DNA of 64,000 bases from Candidatus Rifleibacterium amylolyticum (GTDB lineage: Bacteria > Muiribacteriota > Ozemobacteria > Ozemobacterales > Ozemobacteraceae): the NCBI GenBank assembly GCA_009917695.1, contig JAACJG010000008.1, positions 331,365-395,364 on the forward strand, written 5' to 3'. Positions 47,955 through 56,072 of the stretch are shown piece by piece; the first letter of the stretch is position 1; every line of letters starts with the position of its first letter. Below the pieces are notes generated by a model that saw only the letters and a program-made list of their open reading frames with translations, had not been told where the DNA came from and searched no databases. A program made the translations under genes and the position numbers.

Positions 47955-48227
47955 TCACGCCATTTCCTCGCCGAAGCCGCTTTCAATAAGCGACGCCAGA
48001 GCGTCAACGGCCTCGAGTTCATCGCTGCCGTCAGCCGTGATGGTGACACGCTGTCCCGGGCCGGCGGCAAGCATCATTACGCCGAGAATGCTTTTGGCAT
48101 TGATCTCGGTGTCTTCCTTGATCAGCTGAATTTCCGACTCGAACTTGCCGGCCAGCTTGACCACCAGTGAAGCCGGGCGCGCGTGCAGCCCGAGCTTGTT
48201 GCGAATTTCGACTTCTTTACGCTTCAT
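47955..48227 (-). CDS. ptsH: Phosphocarrier protein HPr
   Basis: HPr relays phosphate from EI to enzyme II complexes. The 90-residue protein has the active-site His in NKLGLHARPAS (residues 10-20) and the loop INAKSILGVMMLAA, with a Ser at the position that HPr kinase modifies in Gram-positives. Whether a kinase exists here is unknown. It lies between IID and ptsI with gaps of 9 and 1 bases. Confidence 0.95.
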   Translation of the reverse strand: MKRKEVEIRNKLGLHARPASLVVKLAGKFESEIQLIKEDTEINAKSILGVMMLAAGPGQRVTITADGSDELEAVDALASLIESGFGEEMA

Positions 48228-48236
48228 GCTAGTTCC

Positions 48237-49028
48237 TCAGATCAGAATACCCCAGTGGTAAAGCACCAGGGCGCAAACCATCAACAAAAAAGAAATCAGC
48301 AGCACATCGATGCGGGCCCGATAGGCAACCGTGCCAAGCGAGACCAGCACCAGCGCGCCGATTCCCTGAACGACTTTTTCCCCGAAATAGAAATATTCAA
48401 TTGGCAGATTGGTGAGAAGGAAGGGCGTATGCAGGTTGACGTGATTCGGCACGAGGTAGGCAAGCAGTACCAGCGTGCCATAACGCAGACTCTGCCGAAT
48501 CTGCGGAAACTGGAACTGGCGCAGCGACCTGATGATGTGCGTGCCTTCGCGATAGCCCCAGAAGATGCCGAAGAACCTGAAATACAGGTGCGGCAGGTTG
48601 TAGAGCGCGAGAAATATCAGCGGCGTCAGCAGGTAGTTGCCGAAAGCGAACGCCAGCGCCGCCGCCGCCACGAATGGACGCCAGCTGTCCCAGAAGAGAC
48701 CGTCGCCGATAGCTGCACAGGCAGTCATCAGGCCTTCTTTGGTGTCGTGAATGATGTCTTCCGTGATTTCGCCGCGGCTGAGGCGTTCTTCGAGCGCCAG
48801 CGTCACGCCCATGACGATAGAGGCGAAATACGGGTTGGTATTGAAATACTCAAGATGCCTCAGATAAGCGGCTTCGCGTGCCGGCCCGGGTGCGTGCAGG
48901 CGGTCGAGCGCGGGGCTGATCGCATAAAGAAAGCCCATGTTCATCATGCCCCGGTAGTTCCAGGATGACTGGAGAAAGAAGCTGCGAAAGGCGATTTTGG
49001 CGAGCATGAAGCGTGGCAGATTTCTCAT
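48237..49028 (-). CDS. PTS mannose-family IID component
   Basis: This 263-residue membrane protein is the IID subunit of a mannose/sorbose-type permease. It starts RNLPRFMLAKIAFRSFFLQSSWNY, typical of IID, and contains YFASIVMGVTLALEE and KEGLMTACAAIGDGLFWD, where the GD-rich motif is a hallmark. C-terminal hydrophobic segments complete it. It overlaps the IIC gene by four bases. Confidence 0.93.
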   Translation of the reverse strand: MRNLPRFMLAKIAFRSFFLQSSWNYRGMMNMGFLYAISPALDRLHAPGPAREAAYLRHLEYFNTNPYFASIVMGVTLALEERLSRGEITEDIIHDTKEGLMTACAAIGDGLFWDSWRPFVAAAALAFAFGNYLLTPLIFLALYNLPHLYFRFFGIFWGYREGTHIIRSLRQFQFPQIRQSLRYGTLVLLAYLVPNHVNLHTPFLLTNLPIEYFYFGEKVVQGIGALVLVSLGTVAYRARIDVLLISFLLMVCALVLYHWGILI

Positions 49029-49819
49029 TTGGCAGCGCTCCTCCAGCCGTATCGGTAGAGCACCAGCAGCGCCGCGCCAATTCCCAGCCAGATTTTAGCC
49101 GGCAGCAGCGTAAAAACGATGATAGCGCCGATGAATAGACGCATTTCGCGGCGGTCTTTGATGCACATGCTGGCCAGCACCGAAAAGCCGACCGCCGGCA
49201 ACAAGCCCTGCACCACGATGAAGCCGCTGGCGTGTTTGAAGCTCAGCGTGCTGGTGAAGTAACGCAGCGGCTCGACCCCGAGCCAGACCACGAGAAAGCA
49301 GAATATGAAGGCCTTGGTAAAGGTGAACATGCCGCCCAGAGTGTGCCCGAAAGCGATGGCCCAGAGCTGGTTGCTTTCGACCTTCTGACTGACCCAGGCG
49401 TCGATGCCGGTATTGAGGCGGCGCACGAACATGTCGAGACTGCGCCCGAGCAGGCCCAGCGCAACAGCGAGCAACAGCGCGATAGTGTAGCAGACTTCGC
49501 GTTCTGAGTAGCTTTCATAGCCGTGCCCGGCGATGAAGCCGAGAGCGACCGACAGCACCGAGGCCAGCGCCGCATCAGGCGGCACATTCATGCCGAGCGG
49601 CAGCTGTTCGATCCAGATCAGCTGGAGAATGGTGCCGACCATCAGGCCGAGCTTGAGACCGGCCGCCGCCTCGCCGAACATGTTGCCGAGAAACAGGCCG
49701 GTCAGCGGCGCCGCCACGATCGGCTGCGAAATCATGAACTGCCAGGTCGCCGTCGAATCGAGATCGACGATACCGCCGATAAGGGCGATCAGCAGCGAGG
49801 CAGTGAGATGTTCGGGCAT
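49025..49819 (-). CDS. PTS mannose-family IIC component
   Basis: This 264-residue protein with about seven hydrophobic segments forms the sugar channel with IID. Features are PEHLTASLLIALIGGIVDLDST at the start, the QPIVAAPLTGLFLGN motif near 37-51 and IWIEQLPLGMNVPPDAALAS near 75-94. ATG 49819 has GGAG upstream; the open frame to 49894 lies over the preceding gene's C-terminus and is not used. The family covers mannose, fructose, sorbose and N-acetylgalactosamine; the sugar here is unknown. Confidence 0.92.
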   Translation of the reverse strand: MPEHLTASLLIALIGGIVDLDSTATWQFMISQPIVAAPLTGLFLGNMFGEAAAGLKLGLMVGTILQLIWIEQLPLGMNVPPDAALASVLSVALGFIAGHGYESYSEREVCYTIALLLAVALGLLGRSLDMFVRRLNTGIDAWVSQKVESNQLWAIAFGHTLGGMFTFTKAFIFCFLVVWLGVEPLRYFTSTLSFKHASGFIVVQGLLPAVGFSVLASMCIKDRREMRLFIGAIIVFTLLPAKIWLGIGAALLVLYRYGWRSAAK

Positions 49820-49832
49820 CGGCGTCTCCAGT

Positions 49833-51110
49833 TCAGCGGCGGTTGTTCCACTCGGTTTCGAAATCGTTGAGCGCGTATTCCGGTGTGATATCACCGTTCA
49901 ACACAGCCTTGAGCTTATCGCCGAGCGGCGCATAAATCTCACCGCGGCGCGGGCTGCTGATGATCTTACGGCTCATCTGCAGCTGTCGAATGAAGGTCTG
50001 CAGGTAAGGATCACGCTTGAGTTCAGGCAGAGCAAAAACGGCGCGGCGCGCCGGCAGACCGAAATTCACCATCGACAGCTGCTTTTGCACTTCGACACTG
50101 TACATGTATTTGATAAAACGCAGTGCCGCCTCTGATGATCGGCTGTTCTTATTAATAACCAGAGTTTGACAGCCGGTTGGCGAATACGAACCGTGCGGGC
50201 CTTCAGGCAACTCGGCAATACCGAGATTGTCGGTGTCATCCTTGAAAGCGGAACCCGCCAGAACGCTTCTGATCGCCCAGGGTCCCGAAAACATCATGCT
50301 GACCTGGCCGCTGCCGAAACTGTGCATCATGGTCTGATAGGCGTTGGCGCGTAGACTGACCGGCGGCACCGCCTTGAGACCATCTTTGAGGTGCTGCAAA
50401 AACTGCATGGCCTTGCGGGTTTCGTCTGAATTTATCGCCAGACTGCCGTCGGGCGCGAAATACTGGCCACCAAAGCCGAAAAGAAACGGCTCGAAATACC
50501 AGCCGTTCGGGTAGATGAAAAAGCCGTAGCGGCCCAGGTTCGAATCGGTGAGCTTCTCGGCGGCGGCGGCAAACTCGTCGAAATTCTTCGGAATGCTGAC
50601 ACCCTTTTCGGCAAGATGCTTTTTGTTGTAAAAGAGGCCGAGACAGTCGACCGAGATTGGCATTGCCCAGTATTTTTCGTTGTGAGTAATGACGCTGCGT
50701 GCGATCGGCACCATGTCGGCAAGCTCATCTTTGATCTGCGCCTCACCCAGTTCGCGCACCAGCTGTTTTGCCACAAACTCGGTCAGCCAGAAGCGGTCGG
50801 CGCGCATGACATCAGGCCCGGCACCTTCAGTGACGCCCTGAATGAACTTTTCACGCGCTTTGTAAAAATCGACCCTGACTTCGTTGACTTCGATATCAGG
50901 ATTGGCGACCATGAAATCACGCAGCAGATCTGGCATTATCCGGGCTTCCGCCCCTTCCATGGTGTTCCAGAATTCGAGGTGAATGCGACCGCCGCTGCCG
51001 CCGCCAGCCTGGCCGCCACTGCTGCAGCAGCCGGCAATCAGGCAGAGAAACAGCAGCAGCCCGCTGACAGCGAGCGGCCACACTAATTTTTTGTCGCCTT
51101 TGAAGGGCAT
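49833..51110 (-). CDS. ABC transporter sugar-binding lipoprotein (SBP family 1)
   Basis: This 425-residue lipoprotein has a signal peptide with lipobox LIAGC near 24 and the mature fold of maltose-type binding proteins: HLEFWNTMEG at the N-terminus, GAGPDVMRADRFWLTEF, YWAMPISVDCLGLFYNK (a typical sugar-binding core) and MFSGPWAIR. It sits inside the PTS operon, but no MalF/MalG-type permease gene is near. ATG 51110 lies next to a palindromic repeat (51120-51201) and lacks a clear Shine-Dalgarno; the 51149 extension would be translated from that repeat. Confidence 0.9.
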   Translation of the reverse strand: MPFKGDKKLVWPLAVSGLLLFLCLIAGCCSSGGQAGGGSGGRIHLEFWNTMEGAEARIMPDLLRDFMVANPDIEVNEVRVDFYKAREKFIQGVTEGAGPDVMRADRFWLTEFVAKQLVRELGEAQIKDELADMVPIARSVITHNEKYWAMPISVDCLGLFYNKKHLAEKGVSIPKNFDEFAAAAEKLTDSNLGRYGFFIYPNGWYFEPFLFGFGGQYFAPDGSLAINSDETRKAMQFLQHLKDGLKAVPPVSLRANAYQTMMHSFGSGQVSMMFSGPWAIRSVLAGSAFKDDTDNLGIAELPEGPHGSYSPTGCQTLVINKNSRSSEAALRFIKYMYSVEVQKQLSMVNFGLPARRAVFALPELKRDPYLQTFIRQLQMSRKIISSPRRGEIYAPLGDKLKAVLNGDITPEYALNDFETEWNNRR

Positions 51111-51119
51111 GATTAAACC

Positions 51120-51201
51120 GTCATTGCGAGGAGCAAAGCGACGAAGCAATCCCTCGGTTCATGAGATTGCTTCGTCGGGCTCCTGCCCTCCTCGCAATGA
51201 C
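51120..51201. repeat. Palindromic E element within the PTS operon
   Basis: gtcattgcgaggag...cgacgaagcaatc is followed by gattgcttcgtcg...ctcctcgcaatgac, giving arms of about 36 bases with a few mismatches. The motif is familiar as an interspersed repeat in several bacterial groups. It lies between the ABC ATPase stop and the sugar-binding gene, so it would be in the mRNA. Confidence 0.85.
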
Positions 51202-51306
51202 AATTATTTCTTGAACTCCGATGTGACATTGAACCAGTCTTCTTCCCTTGTTCTGGTTAGTCTGCATAAAAGCACAAATGGGGAGGGGCGGCATGCCGCG
51301 CGGGTG

Positions 51307-52422
51307 TCAGTCGTTTTTGCGCTTGATTCTCGTGGTGTCTGACTGCTTGAAGAGGTGGAAGCATTTCACCGGAACGTGCGCGGTGACCTGCTGACCGACT
51401 TCGACCTTGACCGACGGTTCGACGCGGGCGTTGATGCTGTGCCCGTTGCCGACGAGGTAGAGGTAGGTTTCGGCGCCCATCGGCTCGATCAGATCGACGC
51501 GGCATGGCAGCTGCAGAGTCGGCAGGTTTTCGGGGTTTTCGAGGGTGATGTGCTCGGGCCGGATGCCGAGATACATGTTGTCTTCGAAATCGCTGACAAA
51601 GTGCTCATCGAGCTTGATCTGCCAGGGGTGTGCGTTGCCCTTGTCGTCTTTGAACGGCAGTTCGAGGCCTTTGTCGGTGCGCTTGACCTTGAGAATGTTC
51701 ATCGGCGGCGAACCGATGAAAGTCGCGACGAACACGTTGGCCGGGCGGTCGTAGATGACGCCGGGCACATCGTATTGCTGAATGATACCTTCGTGCAGCA
51801 GCACGATGCGGTCGGCCATGGTCATGGCTTCGACCTGGTCGTGGGTTACGTAGACGAAGGTCGTTTTGAGGCGCTGATGCAGTTTCTTGATCTCGGCGCG
51901 CATCTGCACGCGCAGTTTGGCGTCGAGGTTAGAAAGCGGTTCGTCCATGAGAAAAACTTTGGGTTCGCGCACGATAGCGCGACCAAGAGCGACGCGCTGC
52001 CGCTGACCACCGGAAAGCTGCTTGGGCAGACGTTCGAGATATTCGCGCAGACCAAGAATGCTGGCGGCTTCTTCGACGCGGCGGTTGATTTCTTCAACCG
52101 GAAACTTGCGCAGCTTGAGGCCGAACGACAGGTTATCACGCACGTTCATGTGCGGATAAAGAGCGTAGTTCTGAAAAACCATGGCGATATCGCGGTCTTT
52201 TGGCGGCAGATTGTTGACTACAACGTCGCCAATTCTGATTTCGCCGTCAGTGATGTCTTCGAGGCCGGCGACCATGCGCAGACTCGTGCTTTTGCCGCAG
52301 CCAGAAGGGCCGACCAGCACGACGAACTCACGATCTTCGATCTTGAGGTCGATTCCCTTAACAGTCGCCTCTTTGGCGCCTTCGTAAGTCTTAACTACCT
52401 TGGAAAACAGAATGGAAGCCAT
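51307..52422 (-). CDS. ABC transporter ATPase, MalK/UgpC/MsmK type
   Basis: This 371-residue ATPase has Walker A GPSGCGKSTS near residues 38-47, LSGGQRQRVALGRAI near 135, Walker B VFLMDEPLSNLD near 155 and a C-terminal TOBE/OB domain with IRPEHITLENP. Its family energises carbohydrate ABC importers and may serve several permeases. It lies between the PTS IIB gene and the sugar-binding lipoprotein gene. Confidence 0.95.
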   Translation of the reverse strand: MASILFSKVVKTYEGAKEATVKGIDLKIEDREFVVLVGPSGCGKSTSLRMVAGLEDITDGEIRIGDVVVNNLPPKDRDIAMVFQNYALYPHMNVRDNLSFGLKLRKFPVEEINRRVEEAASILGLREYLERLPKQLSGGQRQRVALGRAIVREPKVFLMDEPLSNLDAKLRVQMRAEIKKLHQRLKTTFVYVTHDQVEAMTMADRIVLLHEGIIQQYDVPGVIYDRPANVFVATFIGSPPMNILKVKRTDKGLELPFKDDKGNAHPWQIKLDEHFVSDFEDNMYLGIRPEHITLENPENLPTLQLPCRVDLIEPMGAETYLYLVGNGHSINARVEPSVKVEVGQQVTAHVPVKCFHLFKQSDTTRIKRKND

Positions 52423-52436
52423 GTTTTATCCTCGCT

Positions 52437-52901
52437 TTACAGTATATCACCTAACGGCAGTGGTTCGTTCTGGGGTGTCGGCTGGAACACCGGCGCTACG
52501 CCCATGTCCAGGATCATGTTGAAATAACGGCGATCTTCGTTGTCAACGTGCAGAGCTTCGAAGATCTCTTCCTTGTCATCGCGCGAATGCATGCCACCGA
52601 CGTTGAAGCGCTGCGGTGCGATGCCTTTCTGCAGGCATTCCCAGGCGTCGCGCGGCGAAGCCACGAGAATGAAAGATTGTTCAGAAACCTCTTCGGCGGC
52701 GATTTCGCCGGTCGAAAAGAATTTGAGCTCGATTTCAGGCGGTACGCTCAGCGCCATGAGTTCCTGGCGCATGATGTCTTCGCTGATCTTGTCATTGATC
52801 ACCAGCAGCCGGTCAGGCTTGACTTCAGGCAGCCAGCCTACTATGACCTGGCCGTGAATCAGGCGATCGTCGATGCGTAAAAATGCGGCGGGTTTCGTCA
52901 T
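52437..52901 (-). CDS. PTS mannose-family IIB component
   Basis: This 154-residue cytoplasmic protein receives phosphate from IIA and passes it to sugar. The active-site His is in RIDDRLIHGQVIVGW near residues 9-23, the canonical IIB motif. The rest matches the family's Rossmann-like fold, with a helix NDKISEDIMRQELM near 35. It overlaps the IIA gene by four bases and is 15 bases before the ABC ATPase start. Confidence 0.93.
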   Translation of the reverse strand: MTKPAAFLRIDDRLIHGQVIVGWLPEVKPDRLLVINDKISEDIMRQELMALSVPPEIELKFFSTGEIAAEEVSEQSFILVASPRDAWECLQKGIAPQRFNVGGMHSRDDKEEIFEALHVDNEDRRYFNMILDMGVAPVFQPTPQNEPLPLGDIL

Positions 52902-53311
52902 GCTTTTTTTGCTGCTCTTTTTTCGAAAAATTCTTTAAGGTTGATAATGCTTTTGCAGCCGCTTTCCTGAACTTTGCGGGCGAGTTCTTTGATCTCGGCA
53001 ACTTCACGCCGACCGATGGCGTCGAGCAGCATCGGCAGATTGACGCCGGTGATGACCTCGACCTTCTCGTTCTTCATGAACTCGACGCAGATGTTGGTGG
53101 CGCTGCCGCCCATTATGTCAGTGAGAACCAGACAACCGTCTTCGAGATAGGGCTCGATCGCCTTGCCCGCGTTCTTACGCAGGTCATCGAGGGAATCGCG
53201 CGACGTGAAGGTGACTGCGTGCACGTTTTCGGGTGCGCCCATGATCAGCGATGCCGTCGCCAGCAGCTGCTCAGAAAGTGATCCATGTGTAATAACGACA
53301 ATTCCGATCAT
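52898..53311 (-). CDS. PTS mannose-family IIA component
   Basis: This 137-residue protein is a mannose-type IIA subunit. It begins MIGIVVITHGSLSEQLL, with the phosphorylatable His in VITHG, and has the VLTDIMGGSATNI motif near 65-77 for dimerisation and the active-site pocket, then GVNLPMLLDA. It is downstream of the HutP-like gene by three bases and overlaps the IIB gene by four. Confidence 0.93.
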   Translation of the reverse strand: MIGIVVITHGSLSEQLLATASLIMGAPENVHAVTFTSRDSLDDLRKNAGKAIEPYLEDGCLVLTDIMGGSATNICVEFMKNEKVEVITGVNLPMLLDAIGRREVAEIKELARKVQESGCKSIINLKEFFEKRAAKKA

Positions 53312-53314
53312 TGG

Positions 53315-53773
53315 CTAATCCTCGAGGCAGTGGTAGAGAATGCGGCTGGCCGAGACTTCGTAGTCGATGTCGAGGCCAGGCAGGCCGAGGTTGCCGAAGA
53401 TGCCCATGGCGATGTCGCTGTCGCGCACCACCAGCCCGATCTTGAGGCCACCGCCGGCGACGTCCATGAGCGGACTGTCGAACGAAGAAAGAATGCCATC
53501 GATCAGGTGCATGATGACATGACGGTTCTTCATGTTGATGGCGATCAGCCCGCTGTTTTCGGCGGCACCGAAGGTATTGCGCAAAATCTTGCTTTTGAGG
53601 TTGTCGCCGCTGCCGCCGGCACGCGTAATAACAGCGCGCACGCCATGGCCGGCCAGCATCTTGACGAGGTCTTCGTCAAAATCGTTATCGATCATACTGC
53701 ACAGCATCGCCGCCTTGGAAAGCGAAACACTGCCGTCCTGGAAGAGAACGTTTTCAATTTCGATCGGGTTCAT
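53315..53773 (-). CDS. HutP-like RNA-binding antitermination protein
   Basis: This 152-residue protein resembles HutP, the L-histidine/Mg-dependent antiterminator of the Bacillus hut operon. Corresponding parts are NSGLIAINMKNRHVIMHLIDGIL near 73-95, with two His in the HxxxH spacing (85 and 89), GGGLKIGLVVRDSD and IAMGIFGNLGLPGLDIDYEVS near the C-terminus. The C-terminal His/Glu pair of HutP is not obvious, so the ligand may differ. It is the first gene of the operon; ATG 53773 has AAGG five bases upstream, and a GTG at 53779 is an alternative. I infer an RNA-based control of the PTS genes downstream. Confidence 0.65.
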   Translation of the reverse strand: MNPIEIENVLFQDGSVSLSKAAMLCSMIDNDFDEDLVKMLAGHGVRAVITRAGGSGDNLKSKILRNTFGAAENSGLIAINMKNRHVIMHLIDGILSSFDSPLMDVAGGGLKIGLVVRDSDIAMGIFGNLGLPGLDIDYEVSASRILYHCLED

Positions 53774-53813
53774 GTACACCTTTTTTCAAGAATGAACTGC
53801 TCATCAGCAAGAC

Positions 53814-53842
53814 ATTATAGGTTTGCCCTCAGTCAATGTCAA
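53814..53842 (-). promoter_or_regulatory. Perfect-consensus sigma70 promoter of the PTS operon
   Basis: Minus strand ttgaca (53837-53842), 17-base spacer and tataat (53814-53819): both hexamers match the consensus exactly. The predicted leader to the ATG is about 35 bases, so there is little room for a classical terminator. Such a promoter should be strong unless repressed. Confidence 0.85.
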
Positions 53843-53859
53843 GAAAAGCCGAAACCGTT

Positions 53860-54250
53860 AAGAAAAAGACAGATCCACAGATTACACCGATTTCGCAGAT
53901 CTTCGCCTATTTCGCTTTTTGGACGTCACCTTCGCAAAGCTGGTATACCTCAAAGCTCCTTTGTGGCTGAAACTATCTCAAAACAATAAACTCATTGATT
54001 AATCCGCTTTCTGAAGCTTCGGCCTTCAGACGGGATGCTTTTTTGCTGACAGGAGGTCAGCTATACTTGGCAGCATCAGGATTGATGCTGCCGGGTGCTT
54101 CAGCGATTCGCTTCGCTCACAAGCTTACGAAAAAGCAAACCCGTCTTCAGGCCTCGCATTTTTGCATGAGCTTTTGAATGACATGAGCCTGCTAAGTTCT
54201 CCCACAAAAATCTGCGGCATCTGTGTAATCTGCGGATTATCTTCTTCTTT
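53860..54250. repeat. Repeats between the PTS operon and the outer-membrane gene
   Basis: Block C (gatccacagattacaccgatttcgcag near 53872) and a second C (aatctgcggcatctgtgtaatctgcgg near 54207) enclose a region with a hairpin (ggcagcatca paired with tgatgctgcc, 54069-54092) and block H (gctcacaagcttacg near 54114, also at 37110). I see no gene in this 480-base gap. Confidence 0.7.
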
Positions 54251-54319
54251 TATTTCTTCTTAAAATGTTTTCATCAAATTTGAGTATAAAAAAGTTAAAG
54301 CTGTGCCGATACTGGCAGC

Positions 54320-55378
54320 ATGAAAAGTCGCAAACCTTTAATCTGTACCGCCACCGCAATCTTGCTGTCAGTTGCCAGCAGCGGTTTTGCTCTCGATCTT
54401 GGCAGATTTCAGGCATTCATGTCGAACCCGCGCCGGCAGGAGGTCAAACCGGCCCCGAAGGTTCAGGAAATACAGGTGCCTGCCTATTCAAGCCCTTATG
54501 AGAGCTCCGAAGCTGATGCATACTACGTTCACAGCCAGCCCGGGCAGTTCGTTCCGCTCGGATCGGCACAACCGCAGCGCGACGGAGAACGCTATCTGCT
54601 GCCTCCGCAGACCCGGGTTCCGGGCGAACTGCGCCCGCTGTTGACCGAAAGGCTGACGCCACGGCAGGGACTCGCGATGGCCGGCGGAACAGGCGCGACA
54701 CTGGTTCCCTCACCCGGCGTATTAGAACCAGGTAAGATGGCTGTCGGGGTACACGTGCAGCCATTCAAGCTTTACAATATCAATGGAACAAGATATCGCG
54801 ACGAAGATTATTTCGACACCAACGTCAGCATGGCCTGGGGTGTCGAAGATGGCATTGAAGTTTCGTTCGACAAGCCCTTTGCCAATCAGGACAGGTTCGA
54901 GATCGCCGAGCCGCTGTATTTTAACTTCAAATATCAGGTGCCGGGCAACGTCACGCTTGGCGGCAGTTTTACCGGTAATGAAGGCTATCAGTCGGTCTGG
55001 GTCGCAGCCGGGGTACCGGTGGCCTGGGTCGGGGTCGGCATGAACTTTGGCGAAGACGATTACAAGTTTTCTTACAACGGCTGGGAAAAGCTGCGCCGAT
55101 CACGCTTTGGCGGTTACAACTACACCTATGACAAGGGCGAGGGTTATGCCGACATGTTCTTCTTCATGATTGGCGGCGCCGTGCCGGTCAACGACCATCT
55201 GCGCTTTGTTTATGATTTCAACGGCGACAAGTTCAGTCTCGGCTTCAGGTTCAATTACCAGAATTCGTTCTACCTGAACGCTGCCTACATTTCTGACGGC
55301 GACTACGAAAACCTGCCGTCACCCATCGCACCCAAACAGAACGAAAACTTCGTCTTCGGCGCCACCATCGCCTTCTAG
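54320..55378 (+). CDS. Outer-membrane beta-barrel protein, YjbH-like
   Basis: This 352-residue secreted protein has a signal peptide (about 1-24, ending GFA). The segment GGTGATLVPSPGVLEPGKMAVGVHV near 125-149 resembles YjbH/porin-type barrels, in which a G-x-x-P-S stretch precedes the first strands. The rest is alternating hydrophobic/aromatic strands (FDTNVSMAWGVEDGIEVSFDKPF, LRFVYDFNGDKFSLGFRFNY), and the last residue is Phe, as in most outer-membrane barrels. Function is unknown; an exopolysaccharide link is possible by analogy only. Confidence 0.75.
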   Translation: MKSRKPLICTATAILLSVASSGFALDLGRFQAFMSNPRRQEVKPAPKVQEIQVPAYSSPYESSEADAYYVHSQPGQFVPLGSAQPQRDGERYLLPPQTRVPGELRPLLTERLTPRQGLAMAGGTGATLVPSPGVLEPGKMAVGVHVQPFKLYNINGTRYRDEDYFDTNVSMAWGVEDGIEVSFDKPFANQDRFEIAEPLYFNFKYQVPGNVTLGGSFTGNEGYQSVWVAAGVPVAWVGVGMNFGEDDYKFSYNGWEKLRRSRFGGYNYTYDKGEGYADMFFFMIGGAVPVNDHLRFVYDFNGDKFSLGFRFNYQNSFYLNAAYISDGDYENLPSPIAPKQNENFVFGATIAF

Positions 55379-55379
55379 A

Positions 55380-55556
55380 AGGCAAAGCACATCCGCAGAT
55401 TTCACCGATTACACAGTTGAAAACGCAGGTTTAAGCAGACTCGGCCTGCTCACCCGGCGAAGCCGGCCTGCTCTCTAAAAAATCGGTGCAATCTGCGTAA
55501 TCTGCGGACGCTCTTCTCTTCTTTCTTTGCGGCTTTGCGTCTTTGTGCGAGATTTT
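55380..55556. repeat. Composite C-L-C-B repeat after the outer-membrane gene
   Basis: Inverse C (catccgcagatttcaccgattacac), L (ctcggcctgctcacccgg, 55440-55457), C (aaaaatcggtgcaatctgcg, then taatctgcgg) and B (ctttgcggctttgcgtctttgtgcgag) lie in fixed order and immediately precede the stop of the small Cys protein on the other strand. Confidence 0.8.
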
Positions 55557-55563
55557 TTCCTTC

Positions 55564-55698
55564 TCAGCCGAAGCGCTGGCGACGGCAGCGCAGGGTGCGC
55601 AGGTAAGCCTGTTTGAGCTGCTGGTAATCACGACTGCTGGGGCTGATCGAACCGAAATTGTAGCATACTTCCCGGTCAGGGCAGTTTGAGCATTGCAT
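55564..55698 (-). CDS. 44-residue four-Cys protein
   Basis: This small ORF reads MQCSNCPDREVC, then YNFGSISPSSRDYQQLKQAYL and an Arg-rich tail ending CRRQRFG. The Cys pattern is CxxC-x5-C plus one later Cys, possible metal ligands. It has a good Shine-Dalgarno (GGAG seven bases before the ATG). I cannot name a family. It stands out because both flanks are interspersed repeats, yet its own sequence is not repeat-derived. Confidence 0.55.
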   Translation of the reverse strand: MQCSNCPDREVCYNFGSISPSSRDYQQLKQAYLRTLRCRRQRFG

Positions 55699-55734
55699 AT
55701 CTTTCTCCTGTCTTTGCGACTTCTTCATGCAATA

Positions 55735-56012
55735 TCTATCGGCACTCTCGCTTCGTAATCGTAATCGTTCTCGTTATCGTTCTCGTAATCGAAAGCTCGC
55801 ACTAAGTCACGGAGCCACGAAGATGAGAGAATAGGCTCACGCAGAGACGCAGAGGCACTGAGAAGAACAAAGAGATCAGAGAGAAAAGATCGCTATCGGT
55901 ATCGAAAGAATACAGTCATTCTGCGCGCAGCCGAAGGCGAAGTCGCAGAATCCATCTTAAGCAGCCAGTTAAGCCCTCTAAAAATCGGCGACAATCTGCG
56001 AAATCACCCGGG
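55735..56012. repeat. Composite A-B-D-C repeat
   Basis: Block A (cttcgtaatcgtaatcgttctcg, 55750-55795), B (aagtcacggagccacgaag), a tatcggtatcg run, a D half-element (gtcattctgcgcgcag...gtcgcagaatcca, 55915-55955) and C (aaaatcggcgacaatctgcg) fill the gap. I see no gene. Confidence 0.75.
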
Positions 56013-56072
56013 CGCTTCTATCCTGATGCGCCCAAGTATCGCCCACCTCCTGTGGGCGACTGCGGATAAATA

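Noticed and set aside
51355..52527. 390-residue plus-strand open frame
   Set aside because: It mirrors the ABC ATPase gene on the other strand and has no motif or ribosome binding site.
53995..54177. 60-residue plus-strand open frame
   Set aside because: It lies in the repeat-filled gap, contains a hairpin and block H, and shows no ribosome binding site or family resemblance.
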